DNA of 64,000 nucleotides, from positions 186,001-250,000 of the forward strand of contig CAYVKL010000001.1 of the NCBI GenBank assembly GCA_964452085.1, read 5' to 3'. The notes under the pieces are model-generated. The model was not told the DNA's origin and did no database searches. It saw only the letters and a list, made by a program, of their open reading frames with translations. Below are positions 49,101 through 57,879 of this stretch, piece by piece. Position 1 is the first letter of the stretch; each line of letters starts with the position of its first letter. This DNA comes from Methanobacterium sp964452085. Lineage in GTDB: Archaea; Methanobacteriota; Methanobacteria; Methanobacteriales; Methanobacteriaceae. The position numbers were made by a program, and so were the translations under genes.

Positions 49101-51838
49101 GTGATCTTGTCATTGGAAATACAAAAAGGATAAGTATAGGTCCCAATGGAGAAGAAAGCGGATTTTATAGTGATTCACCTTTTATAAGTGGTAACAGCCA
49201 GTTTGTGGCATTCTGTTCAGGTGCACTGATCTTTGACCCTGGTGATGAGGGAGGGAACCGGATTTATGTTTACGACCGAACATCCAGTGCTCTTGAAAAA
49301 ATAAAATTACCTGAAGCTTTACGTAACCTGGATATATACGAACCATCTTTAAGTGCTGATGGCAGATTCGTTGCTTTCACCTGTGGTCGCCAGTGGCAAT
49401 CTGCAGCCTGGGCATATGACCCTTTAAACGGGACTTTCGGATGGATTGGTCCTGGAAGCGAACCGGATTATTATCAATACCGAGTAGTACTACTTTATGA
49501 CCGCCATTTAAAGACCTTAACTCCTGTGAGTCTTTCTATAAATGGAGAATGGCCTGATTCGGATAGTGTAGAACCAAGTATAAGTGGTAATGGTAGTGTT
49601 GTGGCTTTCAGTTCAGGGGCCAATAATATTATTCCAGGTTCACCTTCAGGTGTTAATGTATTTGTAAGAGGATCAAACACTATCTTACCTGGATTGCAGG
49701 GGAAAATAACCCCAAATCCAACCACCAGTGGTACTGTAACCACCATAACCGCATACACCACCCCTGGAATTTTGAGTGTGACTGCAGAGGTGCAAGGAGT
49801 AATCATACCCCTAACTAAACAGAGTGATGGTAGCTGGAATGCTTCCTACACTGTACCTTCTCTCTCAGATGGTGTTTACCCTGTGATTTTAAAATCAATA
49901 GATGGTGAAAATCATGAAACTAATACTACCATCCTTTTAACAGTGGATAACACCCCACCATCCATTACTGGAGTTATTAATCCTTCAAAGGTGTACATTG
50001 GCTGGGCTAATATTTTTGAGACCTTCTTCACCATTAGTGCCACCACTATCGGAGATGCAAACAGTGTAACTGCTGATTTACTGGGCACCACAGTGGGATT
50101 ATATGGTTACAGTGCTAATCAGTGGAGTTTCCGAGGATATCTAAAAATTTATGATGAGGGTGTTTTCCCGGTGGTTTTAACTGCCCGGGATCGAGCAGGT
50201 AACCTTGGCACATTCACTTTTAATTTAACTGCCCAGCGCAGCCCTCCTACCATTAATGCCTGGCTTAATGATACTCTGGTGCAGCCAGGGGATTTGATAA
50301 GAGTTACTGTTACCTCAGACCCTGATGCTGAATGGATAAGAGTTTTAGCACCAGGAGAAACTTTCATGCCAACTAAAAATGGAAGTGGGGAATGGGTTTA
50401 TAATTATGTGGCCCCATCCATTGCTGATGGAGATTATTCAATGCATGTTTACCTCAGATACGGATTCAGTTATGGATATTACAATAGCTTGATCGATCAA
50501 TCTGTGGATTTACCCTTCAGGGTGGACATTCCTCCAGTACTGACAGGTAATTTAACCCCATCCACCGGGCGTAAAGGTGACATGGTAAGTATTAATGCCC
50601 AGACAGACCTGGATGTGGAAAAAGTATCTGTTCATATATTAAATGAGTCATTTAACTTAACAAAACAGGCCAATGGTAAATGGACCCGGAATTATGTTAT
50701 TCCCCGAGTTCTGGATGGGCCATATCCAGTTACTTTAACTGCCACCGACCGTTCAGGGTACATGACCAACCTTCAACTCACCCTCACTGTGGACAGTGCT
50801 GAACCTGCAATTGTGGGAAATATAACCCCAATACTGGTAAGATCCGGATCGTTCGTGAACTTAACCGCCCAAACAGACCCCGAAACCATTATAGTCACAG
50901 CCCAACTTTTGGGAGACAACATACCACTAATAAAACAAGCCGATGGCACCTGGAAAGCAACTTACACCATACCAAACACCACCGATGGTAAACACACCGT
51001 TTACTTCATAGCAGAAGATGCAGGTGAAAATCAGGGCACAGACTGCCAAACTTTCACTGTAGACAACACACCCCCCATCATATCCGGAAGCCTCACACCC
51101 AACGGACTCTACACTGGAGAAAACATGGACGTGGAAGCATACACTTCAAACGACGCTGAAACAGTGATCGCATCCTTTGGAAGTGAACAAAAACCACTCC
51201 ACGACACATCAACCGCAGCATGGAGTGGAAGTTACACCCCACCAACCACTACCACAGCCGGCGAACGCCAAATGCACATACAAGCCTCAGACGCACTGGG
51301 AAACACCGCCACCATGACCCTACCCTACACCATATACCCCGCAGGAGAACCAAACACCCCCACACAACCCACAACACCAGAAACCACAGGAAATCCAACA
51401 CCACCTCAAGCACCTGATAACTCAAACGGAGCAACAGGAGGAGGTTCTGGAGTAGCACAAGGAAGTGCGAGTAATGGTGGAGGATTATCACCAGCCGGAG
51501 GCGGATCAAATGGGCAAAGCCAATCCACAAACAATTTACCCCCCAGATATAGACCCAATAATCCGTCATTAGACTTTCTAAAAGATTTTATTGATTATTC
51601 TTCTTTTATGGATGATTTAATAACAATAATAAAGTTTACAGCCCTTCTTTATATACCTCTTATTATAATTACTGCAGGAATTGCTTTAATATATGAATGG
51701 ACCGCACTTACAATTATAGCGGGAATTATATTAATTTTAGCTAGTTGGGTAATTGCAATAGGCTTTATATTAGTCGTATTACTAATATCTCTTTTAGTTA
51801 CCATGTTTCTTGATTCCAAAAACTCTAAAAATAAATAG
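46181..51838 (+). CDS. Giant surface protein: two fused secreted modules with Ig-like repeats and hydrophobic tail
   Basis: 1885 residues. Signal peptide (1-28) is followed by NHL/Vgb-like propeller repeats (about 60-430; e.g. GIAVTPDGDIWTANN), with an EF-hand-like insert DRNDNG...DRDGNGVID near 145-165, a beta-rich region, and a DUF11-like domain (525-640). A membrane helix lies at about 695-712. Residues 719-748 then read as a fresh signal peptide (ATG codon at 48335, ending VGAA), followed by PD40/TolB-like propeller repeats (ISADGRYVVFTS, about 760-1165), six or so Ig-like repeats (1170-1717), a Pro/Thr and Gly/Ser linker (1718-1795), and a multi-helix tail (about 1800-1885). The tail type and the two genes after it recur in downstream cassettes. 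Start TTG. Likely an adhesin or polymorphic surface effector. Confidence 0.85.
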   Translation: MIILNKKITILILSSFFALIICGTTAGADLNHNYTNNSDFDNGTLVNLEHNTVHDQLQLSNGSESTFSYIWVPNSNDGTVSKLDTLTGREMGRYKVCPDNVSAYANPSRTTVDLLGNCWVGNRQIGTAVKIGLYENGQYQDRNDNGFIDSSRDRDGNGVIDPDEILAWGQDECVFYEVILIPGMEGTCIPGKYNGTYVNDYYNPGPRGLAVDAKNNVWIGTFGTKKYYYINGSTGEILKSVDISSTGHTIYGAVIDSNGILWSSGNNGNNVLRLDPSNDSFTKILLPHMAYGLALDQNNHLFVSGLNYYKTSCINTLTGEILWTKDASYGQGIAVTPDGDIWTANNNQNSVSRFSNDGTFKITIPIGNTPTGVAVDREGKVWVVDVGDEYIHRINPATNQVEISKRIPGGMHYGYSDMTGLVSSTITTSRGTWNLIHDSGITDAPWGTVSWNSYQPLGTSISVRVRSSNDQNHWSVWRIVTNGVNLVSTPPGRYLQVETTLERLQGSVSPILYDLTVGVPQADLSISLNADNNHPEKGKQVAITLIANNHGPSDGKDVSVSFRLPKGLHFVSSEGGNYDSGSGVWNIGNMANGSSTSLLIRAIMEMGGSLFGGALISGKDQDPLISNNLALLGISSKALTPTPVNPNPGLPVIPSPSVIQPGTSQLTVNDAKYNVYSPTRTPTSKSVPMENTGMSFSLLELAMLLVFFGAYLRKNGLGMIKNPYLLIPLAFIITLALCGAVGAADNTTNLVSVPFDGGADDYSRSYEPVISSDGRYVAFTSSSNHLVSGENNYYNDIYVRDLQTQITERVSVSNNGVEGNGDSSQPSISADGRYVVFTSYASNLVSGDNNSFQDIFIRDRLTGTTQIITKSWDGERTNDQSFDPSINADGRYVVFTSYATNLVINDTNQRNDIFMWDKFSDSISRVSITPSGGEANGDSCQPHISADGHYLVFSSSADNLVSGDTNGNQDIYLRDLVIGNTKRISIGPNGEESGFYSDSPFISGNSQFVAFCSGALIFDPGDEGGNRIYVYDRTSSALEKIKLPEALRNLDIYEPSLSADGRFVAFTCGRQWQSAAWAYDPLNGTFGWIGPGSEPDYYQYRVVLLYDRHLKTLTPVSLSINGEWPDSDSVEPSISGNGSVVAFSSGANNIIPGSPSGVNVFVRGSNTILPGLQGKITPNPTTSGTVTTITAYTTPGILSVTAEVQGVIIPLTKQSDGSWNASYTVPSLSDGVYPVILKSIDGENHETNTTILLTVDNTPPSITGVINPSKVYIGWANIFETFFTISATTIGDANSVTADLLGTTVGLYGYSANQWSFRGYLKIYDEGVFPVVLTARDRAGNLGTFTFNLTAQRSPPTINAWLNDTLVQPGDLIRVTVTSDPDAEWIRVLAPGETFMPTKNGSGEWVYNYVAPSIADGDYSMHVYLRYGFSYGYYNSLIDQSVDLPFRVDIPPVLTGNLTPSTGRKGDMVSINAQTDLDVEKVSVHILNESFNLTKQANGKWTRNYVIPRVLDGPYPVTLTATDRSGYMTNLQLTLTVDSAEPAIVGNITPILVRSGSFVNLTAQTDPETIIVTAQLLGDNIPLIKQADGTWKATYTIPNTTDGKHTVYFIAEDAGENQGTDCQTFTVDNTPPIISGSLTPNGLYTGENMDVEAYTSNDAETVIASFGSEQKPLHDTSTAAWSGSYTPPTTTTAGERQMHIQASDALGNTATMTLPYTIYPAGEPNTPTQPTTPETTGNPTPPQAPDNSNGATGGGSGVAQGSASNGGGLSPAGGGSNGQSQSTNNLPPRYRPNNPSLDFLKDFIDYSSFMDDLITIIKFTALLYIPLIIITAGIALIYEWTALTIIAGIILILASWVIAIGFILVVLLISLLVTMFLDSKNSKNK
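51042..51492 (+). repeat. Repeat copy A (last Ig-like domain plus linker) in the giant gene
   Basis: This segment is the reference copy of sequence that recurs downstream. It shares 68 identical bases (51287-51354) with copy C (54433-54500), and 90 bases with one mismatch (51403-51492) with copy B (53341-53430). It codes for the last Ig-like domain and the linker before the hydrophobic tail. Confidence 0.9.
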
Positions 51839-51849
51839 GATGCTTACCA

Positions 51850-52467
51850 ATGCCAGTAGAAAATAATATTCAAATTAAAAAAATGAAAGGTTTGTGTCTT
51901 TATATAACGCAATTAGACCACCATAGACCCCCAACAACCTTTGGAATAACCCCTTATTCAATTAATACCTTTTTAGATCTTTCATTGAGCAGAAATAAAC
52001 GTTATTTCATAAAAAACGATCAAGATCTATATAAAAAAGCTAAAGAAGAAGTAAATCATTTTTATAAAGGAATGGTAGAATATACTCCAAAACGTTTTGT
52101 AAAACTTATAACATATATCTTCATTGTATTAACACTTGTTTCTTTAGCAGGATTTATAATATTTTATTTATATTGCAAATTTAACTTAATATCAACTCTT
52201 TTATTAACATTTAGTACTATATTTTTACCTATTTTCTACTTAGGCCTCATCTGGGAATTAACAACCCAAAGACGTGCTGCAGGAGGAAAATACGATGCTA
52301 ACATCAAAAAAGCAGTACAACTCCTAATAGATCACGGAACGGAACAAATCCAAAAAGGAGGATTAAATCCAGACGATTTCCCTATTAAACTTAGACATAA
52401 TGACTATTCTGGTTTAGAATATCAATTTAACGGTGAAAATAGTTTTATCGGTGTTTTAAAAAATTAA
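51850..52467 (+). CDS. Small membrane protein, type I family (paralog 1)
   Basis: A 205-residue protein with two hydrophobic stretches (about residues 87-108 and 113-135) and soluble ends. Features shared with the genes at 52492 and 54999 are the N-terminal YIT(Q/E)L(D/E) and RP motif, a C-terminal block DFPIKLRHNDYSGLEY near 177-192, and a Gly-containing end IGVLKN. It starts 11 bases after the giant gene, whose tail is a membrane anchor or pore. The position and membrane nature fit an immunity or accessory protein for the tail. No database family recognised; coding is certain from the paralogs. Confidence 0.8.
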   Translation: MPVENNIQIKKMKGLCLYITQLDHHRPPTTFGITPYSINTFLDLSLSRNKRYFIKNDQDLYKKAKEEVNHFYKGMVEYTPKRFVKLITYIFIVLTLVSLAGFIIFYLYCKFNLISTLLLTFSTIFLPIFYLGLIWELTTQRRAAGGKYDANIKKAVQLLIDHGTEQIQKGGLNPDDFPIKLRHNDYSGLEYQFNGENSFIGVLKN

Positions 52468-52491
52468 ATTTAAAAAAACGGTCCCCACCGA

Positions 52492-53079
52492 ATGATTATG
52501 ACAGTAGATACTCCAAAAATTATTGAAGGAGTAAATGACTATATAACCGAATTAGACTCATTCAGACCCAAAATATCGATTAGAGCAGTTTATTTATCAG
52601 TTTATTCTACTCTTCTTTCACATAAAAGCAAAAATAAAGCCAATTTCATCAGGAAAAATCCCAAATTACATGAAAAAATACAAAAAGAAGTGGATCCTTA
52701 CTTTAAAAAAGTGGTAAAGATCACACTTAAAGATCTTATAAAACTTTTTAGTGGAATAATTCTTATTTCACTTTTAGGAGCCATATTAGCAATTATATTT
52801 ACAAATAATTTAATAAGAATAATAAGTGGGAGTATCAACTCCTTAATTTTCATATATTTTTTATTTTGGATTTATAAAAGCTATAAAAATGCAGGAGAAA
52901 AATATGATATAGAACTAAAAAAAGCATTGCAAGAACTAATTGACTATAGAACCGAACTAATCAAAAAAGAAAACTTAAATCCAGAAGATTACCCCATTAA
53001 ATTAAGACATAACGATTATTGTGGGTTAAAATATGAAATTAAAGGTAAAAACAATTATATTGGTTATTTTAAAAAATAA
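52492..53079 (+). CDS. Small membrane protein, type I family (paralog 2)
   Basis: A 195-residue paralog of the previous gene, with the same layout: YITELDSFRP near the start, two membrane stretches (about 80-120), KYDIELKKALQELID near 139-153 and YPIKLRHNDYCGLKYE near 167-182. It lies 24 bases after the first paralog and is followed immediately by the defective cassette B. SD weak. Duplication within one locus suggests selection for variant recognition. Confidence 0.8.
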   Translation: MIMTVDTPKIIEGVNDYITELDSFRPKISIRAVYLSVYSTLLSHKSKNKANFIRKNPKLHEKIQKEVDPYFKKVVKITLKDLIKLFSGIILISLLGAILAIIFTNNLIRIISGSINSLIFIYFLFWIYKSYKNAGEKYDIELKKALQELIDYRTELIKKENLNPEDYPIKLRHNDYCGLKYEIKGKNNYIGYFKK

Positions 53080-53095
53080 ATTCAAAGAATATGCA

Positions 53096-53725
53096 ATGCC
53101 TGGGAACACGGCCCCTCCAGCAGGTTACGATGTAAAAAACCCAAAAGATGTTTACATAATACCACCTATCACCCCAGACAACCCAACACCACCCCAAACA
53201 ACAGCCGGTGATTACCAGATGTACATCCAAACCTCAGACATACTGGGAAACACCGCCACCATGACCCTACCCTATACCATAAACCCAGCAGAAGAACCAA
53301 ACACACCCACAAAACCAGAAACTCCAGGAAATCCGACACAACCTCAAGCACATGATAACTCAAACGGAGCAACAGGAGGAGGTTCTGGAGTAGCACAAGG
53401 AAGTGCGAGTAATGGTGGAGGATTATCACCAAGTGGAAGATCAGGTGATGAATCACAGAACAAGTTCCCTCCCACATAAAAACCAGAAGAACCTGATAAA
53501 CAAGATCAATTCGAAAAAGCATATGACATATACTCATTTATAGATGATATTAGTACCATTTTATTTCTGATTGCTCTTTTAATACTCATAATACAATTTG
53601 GAGGATTTGCAACATGGCCTGCGCTTATTATATTGGGCATTGGTGCTGCTTTGGTAATTGGACTTATATTGTATACAAATAGTACTCGTCCTTCTGAACT
53701 CATAAAGAAGTTATTTAGGCTGTAA
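53096..53725 (+). pseudogene. Cassette B: orphan linker + alternative hydrophobic tail with in-frame TAA
   Basis: ATG 53096 opens a frame that reaches TAA at 53477-53479 (127 residues), then continues in the same frame to TAA at 53723-53725. The first part repeats the end of the last Ig-like domain and the linker of the giant gene (53195-53430). After the stop it codes QFEKAYDIYSFIDDI and two hydrophobic stretches, similar in start to the giant gene's tail (FIDYSSFMDDL) but otherwise different. No signal peptide, promoter or SD. A silent or broken C-terminal module. Confidence 0.7.
53195..53430 (+). repeat. Repeat copy B
   Basis: Homologous to giant-gene positions 51249-51492; bases 53341-53430 match 51403-51492 with a single mismatch. 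Copy B lacks most of the Ig-like domain. Confidence 0.9.
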
Positions 53726-53806
53726 AATATAAATAATCAGAATTTAAATAAACAGATAAATCATGAGAATCATTTACATACATAAAATTTAATGAGGATT
53801 TCAGAA

Positions 53807-54184
53807 ATGGAGAATAAAGAAAAACTACTAATCATAATATCTATTTTCATTTATATAGACATTATTAGAAGTACTATCCAATTTTATCTTTTTCCAAATC
53901 CCGATTTAAACATTATTTTTCAGGGGATTAGACAACAAACAATTTTAATAGAATTTCTATTTATTTTAATAATGTTAATTATGATACCTTCCTTCATTTA
54001 CATCAGGAAAAGATTTGAAGAAGAAAAACTAAAAAAAATCCCTATTGGTTTGATAATAGCGTTTTCTGTATCTGCTCCATTATTCTCATTGGCCAATACT
54101 TATTTAACAGGAAATTTGCTGTTTTCAACAGCTTTAATTATTTACGGAATCATATTTGCATTACTGGCCTTTAAATATAGATAA
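53807..54184 (+). CDS. Small membrane protein, type II family (paralog 1)
   Basis: A 125-residue protein with about four hydrophobic stretches. ATG 53807 is chosen because GAGG lies eight bases before it, although an ATG at 53792 is in frame. It shares with the gene at 55613 the pattern FLFPNPDLN, RFEEEKLKK, and LTGNLLFSTALIIYGI. It follows cassette B, as the other copy follows cassette C. No known family; possible tail partner. Confidence 0.78.
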   Translation: MENKEKLLIIISIFIYIDIIRSTIQFYLFPNPDLNIIFQGIRQQTILIEFLFILIMLIMIPSFIYIRKRFEEEKLKKIPIGLIIAFSVSAPLFSLANTYLTGNLLFSTALIIYGIIFALLAFKYR

Positions 54185-54190
54185 CAAAGC

Positions 54191-54560
54191 TGCCACACCT
54201 TCACGGTGGACAAAACACCACCAACCATATCCGGAACCCTCACACCCACGGACTCTACGCCGGAGAAAACATGGACGTGGAAGCATACACCTCAAACGAC
54301 CCCCAAACAGTAACCGCATCCTTTGGAAGTGAACAAAAAACACTCCAAGACACATCAACAGCAGCATGGAGTGGAAGTTACACCCCACCAACCACCACCA
54401 CAGCCGGCGAATACCAGATGAACTTCCACTCATCAGACGCACTGGGAAACACCGCCACCATGACCCTACCCTACACCATATACCCCGCAGGAGAACCAAA
54501 TACACCCACACAAACCACAACACCAGAAACCCCCGGAAACCCAACACCACCCCATCAATC
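54191..54560 (+). repeat. Repeat copy C
   Basis: Homologous to giant-gene positions 51042-51415, with 68 identical bases (54433-54500 = 51287-51354). A one-base deletion at about 54248 (CACACCCACGG against CACACCCAACGG) breaks the reading frame of the Ig-like domain. Confidence 0.9.
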
Positions 54561-54978
54561 CCCAAATTCACCAAACAGCACCCCCTCACAACAATCTTCA
54601 AATGGATATCCGACCGCATCAGCTACTTCAACTTCCCCTACCACCCATACATCCAGCACCAAAGGTTTTGGTCAAAGCCCATCCGATTCACAGGATTCAA
54701 GTAGTGGTATTGATCTTCTAAAAATAATTTTAAAAGAAATATTCGGTTCACCGGACCTAGATATTATTGCTCTATTAGCTGCACTAATAATTATGGCCTC
54801 AACCATCTTAGCAGCCCTTTTATTGGGTTTAGGATTCCTAGGAGGAAGAATACTTGCAGTAGTAGCTGCAATAATTCTAAGTTATTTCCTTCTAGTATTT
54901 ATGATAGCCATCGCTATAATCTGTATATTGTTATTATACTATCTGTATAATAATTACAGAAATCCCCCAAACTCATGA
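54271..54978 (+). CDS. Cassette C: Ig-like fragment + linker + third hydrophobic tail
   Basis: A 235-residue frame starting at ATG 54271 inside the copied Ig-like domain, after the frameshift; GGAG lies five bases upstream. It continues through a Pro/Thr/Ser linker into a tail with DLLKIILKEIFGSPDLDII and three hydrophobic stretches (about 160-225). No signal peptide, so alone it would not be exported as a surface protein. Its stop overlaps an ATG of the next gene (ATGA). Probably a silent tail cassette that could recombine into the giant gene. Confidence 0.65.
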   Translation: MDVEAYTSNDPQTVTASFGSEQKTLQDTSTAAWSGSYTPPTTTTAGEYQMNFHSSDALGNTATMTLPYTIYPAGEPNTPTQTTTPETPGNPTPPHQSPNSPNSTPSQQSSNGYPTASATSTSPTTHTSSTKGFGQSPSDSQDSSSGIDLLKIILKEIFGSPDLDIIALLAALIIMASTILAALLLGLGFLGGRILAVVAAIILSYFLLVFMIAIAIICILLLYYLYNNYRNPPNS

Positions 54979-54998
54979 ATATTAATAGAGATGTCACT

Positions 54999-55616
54999 AT
55001 GCCATCAAAAGATGACCAGATAACAAAAAACATCGAAGGTCTTTGTGCATATATAACCGAACTAGAAGTGTTCAGACCTCCTGCACCCTTAGGTATCAAT
55101 CCCTATTCTATAAGAACAACATTATACCTCTTATCCAAACAATCTAAACGCTATTTTTTCGTGAAAAACAACCCCGAGTTACACAAGAAAACCCTCGATC
55201 TGCAAAAACCCTATTCAAAAAAATTTTCACCATTAAATCCTAAAGAAATCGTGAAAATATTCTTCGGCTTAATAACCGCTATTTTAATAGTGGTAGGATT
55301 ATGTTTTGTCATATTCGTTATTTATCTAAATTTCAGTTTGTTTAATACAATTTTAGGCACAATTATAGTTTCAATTCCGATTTTTTACCTATTTATTGTC
55401 TGGATTATTACTAAACGTAGGAAAGCTGCTGGAGAAGAATACAATAATGATTTAAAAATATTAATTCAAGAAATTATCGATCATGGAACAGAATTAGTCT
55501 ATGACAAAAATTTGGAACCGCAAAAATTCCCCCTCAAACTTCGCCATAATGATTATAACGGCTTAAAATATGACAAAAAGGGAAAAAATAATTATGTGGG
55601 GTACTTTACAAGATGA
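54999..55616 (+). CDS. Small membrane protein, type I family (paralog 3)
   Basis: A 205-residue paralog of the genes at 51850 and 52492. ATG 54999 is preferred because MPSKDDQITKNIEGLC then aligns with MPVENNIQIKKMKGLC of the first paralog; an upstream ATG at 54975 overlaps the cassette C stop. Two membrane stretches (about 86-130) and the C-terminal FPLKLRHNDYNGLKYD are conserved. It overlaps the following type II gene by four bases. Confidence 0.8.
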   Translation: MPSKDDQITKNIEGLCAYITELEVFRPPAPLGINPYSIRTTLYLLSKQSKRYFFVKNNPELHKKTLDLQKPYSKKFSPLNPKEIVKIFFGLITAILIVVGLCFVIFVIYLNFSLFNTILGTIIVSIPIFYLFIVWIITKRRKAAGEEYNNDLKILIQEIIDHGTELVYDKNLEPQKFPLKLRHNDYNGLKYDKKGKNNYVGYFTR

Positions 55617-56011
55617 AGTTAAATAAGAAAATTTTTCTTATTATCTTGATAATATTTTACCTTTTGGTGATGCAAAAAATAATAAGCATGTTTTTATTCC
55701 CAAACAACGATTTTAACCTGTTTTTAGGTGAAATACAACAAGAATTATCAGCATATGGAATGATTATAAAAATAATAATTATTTTAATCGCTTTAAGCAT
55801 TATTCCAGGATGTTATATTCTTAAAAGAGCATTTGAAGAAGATTTGCCTCCACATATTCAAAAAATGTTCCCCATCTTAGTTTTAGCAATTTCTGCAATT
55901 ATTCCAACAATGGCATTACTTAATGCTTTTTTAACTGGAGATCTTCTATTATCGTCAATGCTAATCATATACGGATTAATTTTTACAACATTCACCTACA
56001 AAAATGTTTAA
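55613..56011 (+). CDS. Small membrane protein, type II family (paralog 2)
   Basis: A 132-residue paralog of the gene at 53807, with FLFPNNDFN, RAFEEDL and LTGDLLLSSMLIIYG. Four or so hydrophobic stretches. Its ATG overlaps the stop of the type I gene (ATGA), so the two are translationally coupled, which supports a paired function. It is followed by the remnant of another repeat copy. Confidence 0.8.
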   Translation: MKLNKKIFLIILIIFYLLVMQKIISMFLFPNNDFNLFLGEIQQELSAYGMIIKIIIILIALSIIPGCYILKRAFEEDLPPHIQKMFPILVLAISAIIPTMALLNAFLTGDLLLSSMLIIYGLIFTTFTYKNV

Positions 56012-56051
56012 ATAGTTGATCCATCTGATTTTTAGAAAAAATTCACACCAT

Positions 56052-56074
56052 CAGCCGGAGAATACCAGATGAAC
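56052..56074 (+). repeat. Remnant copy D
   Basis: Twenty-three bases match copy C positions 54401-54423 (AGCCGG(A/C)GAATACCAGATG core) with one mismatch. It is a scrap of a further cassette next to the end of tfrA. Confidence 0.75.
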
Positions 56075-56080
56075 TGATCA

Positions 56081-57727
<1,647 letters not shown>

Positions 57728-57879
57728 GATATGAGTTGCACCCCTTTTTATTTAAATTTTTAAAGTAGGCCAACAGAAGTTTAAGAGTATAACTAAAAAC
57801 AAATATAAAAATGAAATTGAAGAATCTCTTATTAATTGAATAATTTATTATTATCTTATAACCCACAGGAGGATGTGCA

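Noticed and set aside
49495..49806. Minus-strand open frame of 103 codons in the giant surface gene
   Set aside because: Antisense shadow in a long coding gene.
54366..54704. Plus-strand open frame of 112 codons overlapping cassette C
   Set aside because: It is the +1 frame of the Pro/Thr-rich linker and codes His/Arg/Thr-rich nonsense; the tail frame at 54271 has the conserved sequence.
46181..56080. Possible prophage or integrative element next to tRNA-Arg
   Set aside because: No integrase, recombinase, capsid or replication gene and no duplicated tRNA end were seen between 45.8 and 56.1 kb, so a mobile element is not supported.
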